This document shows, piece after piece, positions 7,984 through 16,712 of a stretch of 64,000 bases of DNA. Location of the stretch: contig JAFSWZ010000007.1 in assembly GCA_017450125.1 (NCBI GenBank), positions 1 to 64,000 of the forward strand. The letters run 5' to 3'. The notes beneath the pieces are model-generated. The model saw only the letters and a list, made by a program, of their open reading frames with translations, was not told the origin of the DNA and made no database searches. This DNA is from Synergistaceae bacterium. Lineage in GTDB: Bacteria > Synergistota > Synergistia > Synergistales > Aminobacteriaceae. How positions within the stretch are numbered: the first letter of the stretch is position 1; the number at the start of each line of letters is the position of its first letter. Made by a program: the position numbers and the translations under genes.

Positions 7984-10900
7984 ATGCGAAGATATTTCTG
8001 CCTCATCATAATGCTGGCAATAAGTTTCTTCACTGCTCCGTCTTACTCTGAAGAGGAGATGCGCAAGCCCGTAACGGCTCCGCTGTCCCCGCGCTTCCTG
8101 GAGTGGCAGGCAAAGCAGCTCAACAGTGGCAAGCGGTCTGCTGATGCCTCGCCAGCGTCATCACCGCTCGTCAGCAACAATGCTCTTACCGGTGAAGACT
8201 ACAGCGGCTACGTGCCTTTCCCGGTAGACTTGTCGTATCTTGCTGACAACCCGCCGGACGAGAATTTCGGTCTGTTTGCCCCGAACTACAAGGCCAGTGC
8301 TTCGGACACAAAATATGACCTCAGGAGCAGTAATCTTGTTACGAGCGTCAAGGATCAGAACCCTTACGAGACTTGCTGGGCACACGCCACAATCGGCGCG
8401 ATGGAGTCCAACGCCCTCAAGAACGCTCTGGGAACGGTCGACCTGTCGGAGATGCACGCCGCGTACTTCAGCTTCATCAACTCCACAAAGTCAAAGGCGT
8501 TCTACAACATGAGCTCCTTTACTGCCGCGATGGGACACGGCGGAAACGCCTTCTACCCCACCGCACTATACTCACGTCTTGACGGCCCTGTGCTAGAGAG
8601 CGACGTACCTTACGGCGCGAACAGAGAACCCAACAGCAAAACGCCGGACAGCTACCAAAGAGCCCTGAGGCTCAAGGACGTGTACCTTCTTACGTTCGTC
8701 GGCGGCGACGGGCAGAGGGTCAACGACAACAGGGCTTCCGTCAAACAGAGGATAGTAGACAACGGCGGAGTCATGGCGAGCTACTACCACTTAGACAGCG
8801 GCTACCAGACTACGACAGACGGCGGAACTTCCTACTACAACAGCAGCGAGACCACTAACCACGCGGTACTTATCGTGGGCTGGGACGACAACTACTCGCG
8901 CACAAACTTCAAGTCGAGGCCGAACATGGACGGGGCTTGGCTGTGCAAGAACTCGTGGGGCACAGGCTGGGGAACGGGCGGCTACTTCTGGATGTCGTAC
9001 GCAAGCTACCTTGTTGAAGGGACAGCTTTTGTTGTCGAGAAGAACAATCCTGACCTCAAGGCGTATTACTATGACGCGCTGGGCTGGTGCACTAGCATGG
9101 GCTGGCCTGGTTCGGACAATTACGCGGCAAACGTCTTCAAGGCAGAGCGTTCGGGCGAAAGGCTCATCGAGGTAGGACTGTATGCACCCGCGAACAATAA
9201 GAGCTACGAGATAAGCATCTACACGGATCTTGGTTCGTCAATGCCGTCATCACCGGTCAAAGCTCCGGCGGCGGCAACAAAGACGGTCTCGATAGCGTAC
9301 GCAGGCTACCACACTATCACGCTTGATGCTCCTGTACCGCTCACGCAGAATCAATATTTTTCCGTTGTCGTGAAGTACAAGGATCAGGAGATGATGCCGG
9401 TAGAAAAGAAGGTATCAGGTTTCTCCGACAACGCATCAATAGAGGCAGGGAGCTTTTTCTCCTACAACGGCACAAGCTGGCAGACCGGCTCGCAGTTCAG
9501 CTCCAGCAACGCGACGATAAAGGCATTCACGACGACGGCGGCTTCTGACACAGCACCCGACATCAAGACCACATCCCTCACGGTAGCAGCACTGGACGTG
9601 GAGTATTCCGCAATGCTCTCTGCTTTCGGCCAAGTGCCCATGACGTGGAGCGTTACAGCAGGAAGTCTGCCTGACGGGCTGACGCTGAACCCCAACACGG
9701 GCGTGATTTCCGGCATCCCAACCACGAAGGGTGAATACACGTTCACCGTAGAAGCTCGCAACACAAAGGGTGCTGACACGCAGGAACTGACCATCACGGT
9801 AACCGACCTGCCCGTCATCGTAACTTCTGCCTTCACTGCCTACAAGGGCAACTCGTTCGAAGGACAGCTTCAGCTGAATATAAGCATGCCAGCAGAGTGG
9901 AGCGCGGAAGGACTTCCGGGCGGATTGAAACTCGACAGCGAGAGCGGCTTAATCTCCGGCAAGCCCAAGAAGACGGGAGAATTCAGCGTTACGGTAACAG
10001 CCACGACTTCTGCCGGAACGACGCTCCCTGTTACAGTTATCATCACGGTGAACGACGCGCCGACCAAGCCGAGCATCAAGACATCCAAGCTCACGCAGAT
10101 AACCATAGGCGACTCGGTTACCGACAAGCTGCAGTACTCCGGCACTGAACCGATAACGTTCGAGGCTATTGAGGGGATGCCGGACGGTCTTTACCTTGAC
10201 TCAAGCACCGGGCAATTCAGCGGGACGCCGACGGAGGCCGGGAACTTCACAATAAAGGTTACCGCCCGGAACATCTACAACGACCTAAAGGACAAAGATC
10301 CGACCGTCAAGAAGATAAAGCTGGTAGTTATGGCAGTTGCACCGAAGATAGACGTACCAGAGATACTTGGCCCGGCAAGAGTTAATGAGCCTTACAGCAC
10401 GACAATAACACTTTCTGAGGGCACGGCGCAGGCTACGACGTGGAAGGCCTCAGGACTGCCGAAGGGTATGGTACTGAGCTGCGACAGTTCCTATAACTGG
10501 TACATCATAGGAACTCCGACGAAGGCAGGTAACTTCAACGTGAAGCTGACGGCAAAAAACAACGCGGGCACGGACAAGACGGACAAGATTCCGTTCCCTG
10601 TGTACGCAGTGCCGGAGATTACGACGAAGGCACTCAAGAACGCGACGACGGACAAGGCTTACTCCGTGAAGCTGGCGGCCAAGAACTCGCCGACACAGTG
10701 GACTGTAAGCGGTCTTTACGGCACAGGCCTCACCCAGAGCAGCGACGCTAAGGGCAACGTACTCATTGCTGGAACGCCGACAGTGCCGGGTGAATACGCC
10801 ATAACGGTAACCGCGAGCAACGAAGCCGGATCAGCAACTAAGGAATTTACGCTGACGATAAACGGAGTAAAGCCGAAGATAAAGGCATCGCTACAGAAGG

Positions 10901-11850
10901 GCAAGACCGGCACAGCGTACGAGGGCACAATCACCGTAACGGGCACGAAGCCTCTGGAGATAAGCTACAGCATCGCCGAAGCTGACAGAACAAAGCACGG
11001 CTTCAACAGCCTCGAGGAACTTGGCCTGACGTTCACGGCAAATTCTTCGACGGGTATAGCGACGATTACGGGAACTCCGCCGTACTCGGTGAAGGGACTT
11101 CCGCTCACCATCTCGGCGACCAATGCTGCGACGGGTGATTCGCCGGTCGTCAAGAAGGTGAAGCTGACGATCGCGGGGGACAAGCCGGTGTTCACAGCTC
11201 CTGCTGATTCGAAGCCGACAATTTCTCCTGCGGCAGGAACAACAGTCGCGGTGAATCTTGAGGTTACGGGAAGCCCGAAGATGACGTGGAGCATGAAGGG
11301 AGCTGCTGGCTTTACGCTTACGCCGGACACGGAGAACCCCCTCAAGGCGACGCTGACAGGTTCAGCACCGTCGAAGAAAGTGAGCATCACGGTAACAGCC
11401 CAGAACGCTGACGGCAAAGCGGCGAAGAAGATAACCATCAACGCGGCATCAACTGCCTCGAACACAACGGCACTGCCTGAGAACTACGGCGAGGCACGCC
11501 CGGACGCGATAAAGTTCGGTGAACCGCGTACAGCCGGAGCACTCACGGACGCTGAACGCAGAGTGATTGAGACGGAGGGTTACGCGATAGCCGCAGTTCT
11601 GCCGGAAATCAGCGTGAACGTGTCGGGGATGTATGACCTCGAGGCCGAGCTTGACGGTAAGGCGGAGACCGGCGCAAAGCTGGTGTGGCTGGCGTTCGCT
11701 GAGCCTAAGTCGGAGGATGACGGGATTGCGGAGTTCTTTGACGAGGACGGCGCGGAGATCGAGGGAGTTCCCGAGTCGCACAAAGTAACGGTGTCCGTGT
11801 GGCTCAACGAAGGGACTACGTACAGGCCTGTTATAGCAGTGAAGCAGTAA
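7984..11850 (+). CDS. Secreted papain-like (C1A) cysteine protease with Ig-like repeats
   Basis: 1288 residues. A signal peptide (MRRYFCLIIMLAISFFTAPS, cleavage near SYS-EEE) precedes a short linker and a C1A peptidase domain with the full catalytic set: Gln-Asn-Pro...Cys131 in TCWAHA, His293 in NHAVLIVGW, Asn323 in CKNSWGTGWG. A lectin-like beta domain follows (about 360-510), then roughly six putative-Ig (He_PIG-type) repeats marked by LPDGLTLNPNTGVISGIPT and variants, to about residue 1150. The acidic C-terminus has no recognisable sorting signal. It probably acts at the surface or outside the cell on host or community protein. RBS AAAGGAG. Monocistronic, with a terminator after it. Confidence 0.9.
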   Translation: MRRYFCLIIMLAISFFTAPSYSEEEMRKPVTAPLSPRFLEWQAKQLNSGKRSADASPASSPLVSNNALTGEDYSGYVPFPVDLSYLADNPPDENFGLFAPNYKASASDTKYDLRSSNLVTSVKDQNPYETCWAHATIGAMESNALKNALGTVDLSEMHAAYFSFINSTKSKAFYNMSSFTAAMGHGGNAFYPTALYSRLDGPVLESDVPYGANREPNSKTPDSYQRALRLKDVYLLTFVGGDGQRVNDNRASVKQRIVDNGGVMASYYHLDSGYQTTTDGGTSYYNSSETTNHAVLIVGWDDNYSRTNFKSRPNMDGAWLCKNSWGTGWGTGGYFWMSYASYLVEGTAFVVEKNNPDLKAYYYDALGWCTSMGWPGSDNYAANVFKAERSGERLIEVGLYAPANNKSYEISIYTDLGSSMPSSPVKAPAAATKTVSIAYAGYHTITLDAPVPLTQNQYFSVVVKYKDQEMMPVEKKVSGFSDNASIEAGSFFSYNGTSWQTGSQFSSSNATIKAFTTTAASDTAPDIKTTSLTVAALDVEYSAMLSAFGQVPMTWSVTAGSLPDGLTLNPNTGVISGIPTTKGEYTFTVEARNTKGADTQELTITVTDLPVIVTSAFTAYKGNSFEGQLQLNISMPAEWSAEGLPGGLKLDSESGLISGKPKKTGEFSVTVTATTSAGTTLPVTVIITVNDAPTKPSIKTSKLTQITIGDSVTDKLQYSGTEPITFEAIEGMPDGLYLDSSTGQFSGTPTEAGNFTIKVTARNIYNDLKDKDPTVKKIKLVVMAVAPKIDVPEILGPARVNEPYSTTITLSEGTAQATTWKASGLPKGMVLSCDSSYNWYIIGTPTKAGNFNVKLTAKNNAGTDKTDKIPFPVYAVPEITTKALKNATTDKAYSVKLAAKNSPTQWTVSGLYGTGLTQSSDAKGNVLIAGTPTVPGEYAITVTASNEAGSATKEFTLTINGVKPKIKASLQKGKTGTAYEGTITVTGTKPLEISYSIAEADRTKHGFNSLEELGLTFTANSSTGIATITGTPPYSVKGLPLTISATNAATGDSPVVKKVKLTIAGDKPVFTAPADSKPTISPAAGTTVAVNLEVTGSPKMTWSMKGAAGFTLTPDTENPLKATLTGSAPSKKVSITVTAQNADGKAAKKITINAASTASNTTALPENYGEARPDAIKFGEPRTAGALTDAERRVIETEGYAIAAVLPEISVNVSGMYDLEAELDGKAETGAKLVWLAFAEPKSEDDGIAEFFDEDGAEIEGVPESHKVTVSVWLNEGTTYRPVIAVKQ

Positions 11851-11868
11851 CAGCGCGGAAAAGAATTG

Positions 11869-11898
11869 CCCACCTGCCTTCGCGGTAGGGGGTTTTGT
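11869..11898. terminator. Terminator after the protease gene
   Basis: Stem CCTGCC/GGTAGG (11873-11878, 11884-11889, one G-U pair) capped by TTCGC and followed by GGGTTTTGTTG on the plus strand. It lies between convergent genes and could serve the MBOAT gene weakly as well. Confidence 0.6.
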
Positions 11899-11900
11899 TG

Positions 11901-13259
11901 TCAGAACTGGAAGTACACGAACGGGTTTTCGCCTGTGAACATGAGCATCAGAATCAACCCGACAAAAACGAAGTACGCAGTCATTCCCTCAATGGTGCTG
12001 AGATTCAGGAGAGGACAGAAGCCCTCCGCCTCAGCAAGTCCATCACGCTTAGACCTCATGACGGCGCAGGCCTCCGAGACTATCAGGATAACCGCCGCTA
12101 TGAATGCCCACGAGAACGGCTGAACAATTCCGGGCTTCAGGGTGAATATCCTCTTGATGACGAGCCATGCCTTGCCGAAAGTCTCTGCCCTGAAGAATAT
12201 CCACGTGAACGAGATGAACGCGAACACTACGGGTATCTTCACGGGAGATTTTCTGCGCGGAGGAAACAGCTTCTCGAGGCACAATGCAATGCCGTTGAGG
12301 CCTCCCCAGAAAACGAACGTCCAGTCCGCTCCGTGCCACAAACCGCCGAGAAGCATGGTTATCATGACGTTGACGAGCTGACGGAACTTCCCGTGCCTGT
12401 TTCCGCCTAACGGAATGTACAGGTAATCCCTGAGCCAGCCTGACAGCGAGATGTGCCACCGCCGCCAGAACTCCGAGACACTGCGCGAGATGTACGGGAG
12501 GTTGAAGTTCACGGCGAAGTCATAGCCCAGACACTTTGCGCAGCCCGTCGCAATGTCGCTGTAGCCCGAGAAGTCAAAGTATATCTGCATTGAGTACGAC
12601 ACGACAGCAAGGAGTATTGTCGCCCAGTGGAAGGCCGCCGGTGTCCTGAAGACATCATCAACGAACACGGACAGGTTGTCAGCGAGCACGGCCTTCTTGA
12701 AGAAGCCCATCGCCATAACCTGAATGCCTGCGCAGAAGTTAGAGGCTGTGAGCCTGCGCGACGGGTCATGAAGCTGTGGCAGGAAGTCCGAAGCCCTGAC
12801 TATCGGCCCGGCAACAAGCTGCGGGAAGAACGAGATGTACAGTGCAAGCCGGATAAAGTCTCTCTCAGCAGGAATTTTCCCCCTGTGAACATCGATGACG
12901 TAGCTCAACGCCTGAAACGTGTAGAACGATATGCCGACGGGCAGGATGATTCTCAGGGAGGAGAACTGCGTCAGCCCCAGACTTTCCACGAAGAACCCGA
13001 AGTACTTGAACACCCCGAGCACCGCCAGAGGCACGAAGACTCCCGCGAAATACACCAGCTTGCTGCGCGAGAACAGAGCCGTGAGGTATGACGCGGCAGT
13101 TACGAAGAGCAGGAGGAAGCAGAACCTCCAGTCCCACCAGCCGTAGAAGAAGTAGCTTGCGCACAGAAGGAAGACGTGTTCAGCCCTGCCGGAGAGTACG
13201 AGGCTTGCAAGGAGGACAACAACGAAAAACGCAATGAATGCTAATGACGTGAATATCAT
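11901..13259 (-). CDS. MBOAT-family membrane O-acyltransferase (AlgI/DltB-like)
   Basis: A 452-residue polytopic membrane protein. MBOAT hallmarks are LPVGISFYTFQALSYVIDV, FFPQLVAGPIVRASDFLPQL, the central NLPYISRSVSEFWRRWHISL with catalytic context FWRRWH, and LLGGLWHGADWTFVFWGG, which holds the invariant His. Such proteins move acyl groups (usually acetyl) across the inner membrane to a periplasmic partner that modifies a surface or exported polysaccharide. The upstream SGNH-like gene (13256-14302) overlaps it by ATGA and is the expected partner. Confidence 0.93.
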   Translation of the reverse strand: MIFTSLAFIAFFVVVLLASLVLSGRAEHVFLLCASYFFYGWWDWRFCFLLLFVTAASYLTALFSRSKLVYFAGVFVPLAVLGVFKYFGFFVESLGLTQFSSLRIILPVGISFYTFQALSYVIDVHRGKIPAERDFIRLALYISFFPQLVAGPIVRASDFLPQLHDPSRRLTASNFCAGIQVMAMGFFKKAVLADNLSVFVDDVFRTPAAFHWATILLAVVSYSMQIYFDFSGYSDIATGCAKCLGYDFAVNFNLPYISRSVSEFWRRWHISLSGWLRDYLYIPLGGNRHGKFRQLVNVMITMLLGGLWHGADWTFVFWGGLNGIALCLEKLFPPRRKSPVKIPVVFAFISFTWIFFRAETFGKAWLVIKRIFTLKPGIVQPFSWAFIAAVILIVSEACAVMRSKRDGLAEAEGFCPLLNLSTIEGMTAYFVFVGLILMLMFTGENPFVYFQF

Positions 13260-14302
13260 GCTCCGGCCTCGATTCTCTGGATGAGCGAATATATCTCTTC
13301 GGCGAACATTCTGTGTCCGTGCTTGTTCATGTGAGCCTTGCCGACAGAAGTATTGATGAAGCCGTAGGGCAGAACGAAATTGCTAGCGTATTCTCTCAGA
13401 AATTTTTCGGACATGTCAAGGAAATATACTCCGTTCTGCGAACACAGCTCCGAAAACTTGCGGGCAACATCCGGGTCAGACTTGATGTGCAGAGTGCCGT
13501 CAAGATTCAGGTCAACAGAGGGATGATAGGCGATGATGACCTTAGCACCGCAGGACGAAGCCGCCTCGCTGAGCCTGCGCATGACAGCTTCAAGCAGAGC
13601 CGGAGAGTTTGAGGGCGCATTAACATCCGCAGCTTCTGAGGCCCATAACTTCCTGAACTTGTTCCACAGAAGCACGAAGTATCTGTTCCGCCTCAAGAGA
13701 AGGCGCAACGTTCCTCTGTTCACTACGCCGATTTCAGGCAGGGTATTATTGATGGCCATAGTGAGCTTCTCGTCGGGGAATGTAACTGTGCCGGTCTCTA
13801 TGACGATGTATTTTGCGGGCTGGTATTTGTGGACGGCATTCTCGATGTTGCAGGTGCACTCCAGAAAGCCATGCGCGGAAACTCCGATGTTGTAGACCGT
13901 GAGCCCGGAAATCCTGCCCAGAACGCTGGAAGCATTTTCCGGTGTCAAGACTTGATGCGCCTCCATGTGAGAAGAGCCCATTACGAGAACGTCTATCTTC
14001 ATGCCGCGCTTGTAGTTGTAGGTGTTGCTGTAGCCTTCGTTGTTGGTGCTGCCGAACGAGAAGCCTTCATTGCACTTGATACGTACCACGTCAGCTTCAG
14101 GACGCACGTCAGTTGCGCCGTCAGGGTCTGGATTGATGAGTGCGCCGGTGTCCCAGAATGCTGCAAGTTCAAGAATACTTAGGGCTAATATACCTGATAA
14201 GATTAACCTGAAAAGTTTTAGGGCATAGCTATGGCTCTTGGCTCTTGGCTCTTGGCTCTTGGCTCTTGGCTCTTGGCAATGATACACGCTGTTATCCTGC
14301 AT
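13256..14302 (-). CDS. SGNH-like (AlgJ/DltD-type) protein with slippage-prone N-terminal repeat
   Basis: 348 residues from ATG 14302 (AAAGGAG about 9 nt upstream; the in-frame TTG at 14308 is too close to it). A membrane-anchor helix (about 28-50) precedes an SGNH-type periplasmic domain with VLVMGSSHMEAHQ (Ser nucleophile block) and, near the end, a second block NKHGHRMFAEEIYS. It is the likely acetyl-transfer partner of the MBOAT protein. The cytoplasmic N-terminus contains QEPRAKS twice, encoded by a 7-bp tandem repeat (14233-14277); because 7 is not a multiple of 3, copy-number change would shift the frame upstream of the catalytic domain. Confidence 0.85.
   Translation of the reverse strand: MQDNSVYHCQEPRAKSQEPRAKSHSYALKLFRLILSGILALSILELAAFWDTGALINPDPDGATDVRPEADVVRIKCNEGFSFGSTNNEGYSNTYNYKRGMKIDVLVMGSSHMEAHQVLTPENASSVLGRISGLTVYNIGVSAHGFLECTCNIENAVHKYQPAKYIVIETGTVTFPDEKLTMAINNTLPEIGVVNRGTLRLLLRRNRYFVLLWNKFRKLWASEAADVNAPSNSPALLEAVMRRLSEAASSCGAKVIIAYHPSVDLNLDGTLHIKSDPDVARKFSELCSQNGVYFLDMSEKFLREYASNFVLPYGFINTSVGKAHMNKHGHRMFAEEIYSLIQRIEAGA
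14233..14277 (-). repeat. Heptanucleotide tandem repeat (GGCTCTT)6 plus GGC inside the SGNH gene
   Basis: Six perfect head-to-tail copies of GGCTCTT on the plus strand plus three extra bases, with no mismatch. On the coding (minus) strand this is AAGAGCC and yields the peptide period QEPRAKS, since three copies equal seven codons. It starts about 9 codons after the ATG. Gain or loss of one copy shifts the frame, the classic layout of a contingency locus. Confidence 0.95.
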
Positions 14303-14323
14303 TGTCAATAACTCCTTTCACGT

Positions 14324-14353
14324 AAAAAGCCCCCGAATGTCCTTCAGGGGCAA
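14324..14353 (-). terminator. Terminator after ilvN
   Basis: On the minus strand GCCCCTGAA, loop, TTCGGGGGC is followed by a run of T. It separates ilvBN from the SGNH-MBOAT pair, which therefore needs its own promoter. Confidence 0.8.
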
Positions 14354-14361
14354 AATCTCTG

Positions 14362-14874
14362 CTACATTTCTCCGCGCTCGATAGCAACTATCCCCGTCCG
14401 GGCCAAGTCCAGAATCCCGAACTCCTTCAGCAGTTCCTCGAACGCCTGTGTCTTCTGGTCATCGCCCGTAACTGACAGAGTGATGCTGTCCGGCGTAATG
14501 TCCACAACACTCCCGCGAAAGATATTCCCGATCTGTATTATCTCGTTGCGCGCGGCTCTGTCCTCCGCCTTCACCCGCACAAGCATAAGTTCACGGCGTA
14601 TGCTCTTCGACGGGTCAAGTATCTCCACGTAGTGAATCGGCACGAGTTTTCTCAGCTGGCTGCACAGGAGCTTCACTCTTGCTTCATCGGAGTATATCTC
14701 TATCGTGAAGCGCGTAACGTTCTGATCAACCGTCCAGCCCGCCGCAATCGTCTCGATGTTGTAGCCCTTCCTGCTGAACAGGTGCGCCAGCTGCGAGAGG
14801 ACTCCTGCCTCGTTGTCCATCGCCGTAATTATCGTGTAACGCTTCAAGTTCTGGCTGTTCTCTTTTGCCTGCAT
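14362..14874 (-). CDS. ilvN: Acetolactate synthase small (regulatory) subunit
   Basis: Regulatory subunit of acetolactate synthase, which gives valine feedback on branched-chain amino acid synthesis. 170 residues: an ACT domain at the N-terminus (YTIITAMDNEAGVLSQLAHL, then FSRKGYNIETIAAG), followed by the ALS_ss C-terminal domain. ATG 14874 is chosen because GGAGG lies 8 nt before it; the GTG at 14883 is too close. It follows ilvB by 15 nt and ends before a strong terminator. The gene order ilvB-ilvN is standard. Confidence 0.95.
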   Translation of the reverse strand: MQAKENSQNLKRYTIITAMDNEAGVLSQLAHLFSRKGYNIETIAAGWTVDQNVTRFTIEIYSDEARVKLLCSQLRKLVPIHYVEILDPSKSIRRELMLVRVKAEDRAARNEIIQIGNIFRGSVVDITPDSITLSVTGDDQKTQAFEELLKEFGILDLARTGIVAIERGEM

Positions 14875-14889
14875 TGTCTTCACCTCCGG

Positions 14890-16629
14890 CTAGTACAGCA
14901 TGAAGTTCGTGATGAAACTGTTTCCGCCGACCATAGGCCTGACCATCTCGTCAATGTCTATCCGGCAGTCTATAACCCAGCCCAGCCCGTCAGAGCGCGA
15001 GTTCACCGCCTCAGTGAGAACCTTCCGTAGTGTTGCCTCGTCCGTAACTCTCCTGCCGTGAACGCCGTAAGCCTCCGCAAGTTTCACGAAGTCCGGGCCT
15101 CTGTCTAACGTGGTCTGCGAGTAATGCTCGTGGTAGATTAAGTGCTGCCACTGCCTCACCATCCCGAGCGTCGAGTTGTCGAAAAGAAGCGTGATTATCG
15201 GGAGCTTGTAGTACTGCTCCGTCGCGAGCTCGTTGCAGTTCATCCTGAATGAGCCGTCGCCCGTAACGTGAAGCACTGTCTTTTCCGGGTTGCCGACCTG
15301 AACGCCGATTGCCGCACCGAGCCCGAAGCCCATAGTCCCGAAGCCTCCGCTGGTCATGAGCTGGCCGGGGTAGTCGAACTTGAAGTGCTGGATTGCCCAC
15401 ATCTGGTGCTGTCCCACATCGGTCGTAACCATCGTATCCTGCGGGAGAATCTCAGCGGCGGCGGAAAGTATCTCTTTCGGCGTTAATGTGCCGTCCTCTG
15501 CGTCGTCGTACTCGGTCTCGCGCGGGAAAGAGAACACGTAGTTCTTCCACTCGCTGCGGTCAACGTGCCCTCTCAATCTGTCGAGAAGGAGAGTCAGGAT
15601 TCTCTTTGCGTCGCCGATTATGTGAAGGTCAGTCTTTATGTTCTTGTCGATTTCCGACGGGTCAATATCAATATGAACAATCTTTGCGTTCTTCGCGAAG
15701 CCCGCCGGATTCAGTGTAACTCTGTCCGAGAAACGGCATCCCACAGCAAGAAGCAAGTCGCAAGCATCACAAGCCATGTTCGAGGCCTGCGAGCCGTGCA
15801 TTCCTATCATTCCCGTAACGAGAGGATGTCGGCCGTGAACTGCTCCGCCTCCCATTACCGTTATAGCTATCGGCGAGTCCACAAGCTCCGCGAGCTCCCT
15901 GAACTCCTTTGACGCTCCTGCCCTGATGACTCCTCCTCCGCAAATCATCAGCGGCTTCTGGCACTGCCCGAGCATTTCCGCGAGAGTGTCTATCGCATTG
16001 ATGTCTATGTTCGGGTAGCCCATGCTGGGATGGTGAGTCGTCCTGAGCCTCTCGATTCGCGTGCCCTTGCTCTCGAAGTACTCTTCAGTAGTCGTCGGCG
16101 TGTATATGCACTCGTCAGCCGTTGCGTTCTTCTGGATGTCAATCAGCACAGGGCCGGGTCGTCCTGACCTTGCGATGGCGAAGGCCTCACGTACTGTGTC
16201 GGCCAAGTTCGCGACGTTGCTGACCGTGTAACTGCATTTCGTGATAGGGAGGGATACGCCGGTGATGTCAACTTCCTGAAACGAGTCGCGCCCGATCAAG
16301 TCGCTGTTGACGTTGCAGGTGATGAACACGACGGGCGAAGAGTCCATGTACGCGGTAGCTATGCCTGTGGTGAGGTTGGTCGAGCCGGGCCCGGACGTTG
16401 CGAGGCACACGCCGACTTTCCCCGTCGAACGCGCATAACCGTCCGCCGCGTGGGATGCTCCCTGCTCGTGGGCTGTGAGGATGTGGCGGATCTCGGGATG
16501 CTCGTACAGCTTGTCGTAAACGTTCAGGATTGCTCCGCCGGGATACCCGAACACTGTATCAACGCCTTGTTCTCTGAGGCATTGTATTAATATCTCTGAG
16601 CCGTTAATTTTTCTGCTGGAATTGTTCAA
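14890..16629 (-). CDS. ilvB: Acetolactate synthase large (catalytic) subunit
   Basis: ThDP-dependent enzyme making 2-acetolactate or acetohydroxybutyrate. Hallmarks: EILIQCLREQGVDTVFGYPG at the start, the Glu of the ThDP site in LTAHEQGASHAADGYAR, and the ThDP-binding GDGSFRMNCNELATEQYY. Start: the long frame reaches ATG 16680, but an extended -10 (TGCTACAAT, 16665-16673) lies inside that extension, and TTG 16629 has GGGGGGAAA about 10 nt before it. TTG 16629 gives 579 residues, a normal length. The ATG start cannot be excluded. Confidence 0.93.
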   Translation of the reverse strand: MNNSSRKINGSEILIQCLREQGVDTVFGYPGGAILNVYDKLYEHPEIRHILTAHEQGASHAADGYARSTGKVGVCLATSGPGSTNLTTGIATAYMDSSPVVFITCNVNSDLIGRDSFQEVDITGVSLPITKCSYTVSNVANLADTVREAFAIARSGRPGPVLIDIQKNATADECIYTPTTTEEYFESKGTRIERLRTTHHPSMGYPNIDINAIDTLAEMLGQCQKPLMICGGGVIRAGASKEFRELAELVDSPIAITVMGGGAVHGRHPLVTGMIGMHGSQASNMACDACDLLLAVGCRFSDRVTLNPAGFAKNAKIVHIDIDPSEIDKNIKTDLHIIGDAKRILTLLLDRLRGHVDRSEWKNYVFSFPRETEYDDAEDGTLTPKEILSAAAEILPQDTMVTTDVGQHQMWAIQHFKFDYPGQLMTSGGFGTMGFGLGAAIGVQVGNPEKTVLHVTGDGSFRMNCNELATEQYYKLPIITLLFDNSTLGMVRQWQHLIYHEHYSQTTLDRGPDFVKLAEAYGVHGRRVTDEATLRKVLTEAVNSRSDGLGWVIDCRIDIDEMVRPMVGGNSFITNFMLY

Positions 16630-16664
16630 GAAAGGATTTCCCCCCGTGTAAAATTTTTCGTAGA

Positions 16665-16673
16665 ATTGTAGCA
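16665..16673 (-). promoter_or_regulatory. Extended -10 promoter of ilvBN
   Basis: TGCTACAAT on the minus strand; transcription would start near 16658, giving a leader of about 29 nt to the TTG start of ilvB. No good -35 box is seen, as is common with extended -10 promoters. No attenuator-like leader peptide was found. Confidence 0.5.
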
Positions 16674-16712
16674 CACTCATATACAATATTCTTTCAGGGA
16701 GGTAATCAGTTA

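Noticed and set aside
16643-16652. Six G run before the ilvB TTG as a phase-variation tract
   Set aside because: Six bases is too short for frequent slippage and it serves as the ribosome-binding site.
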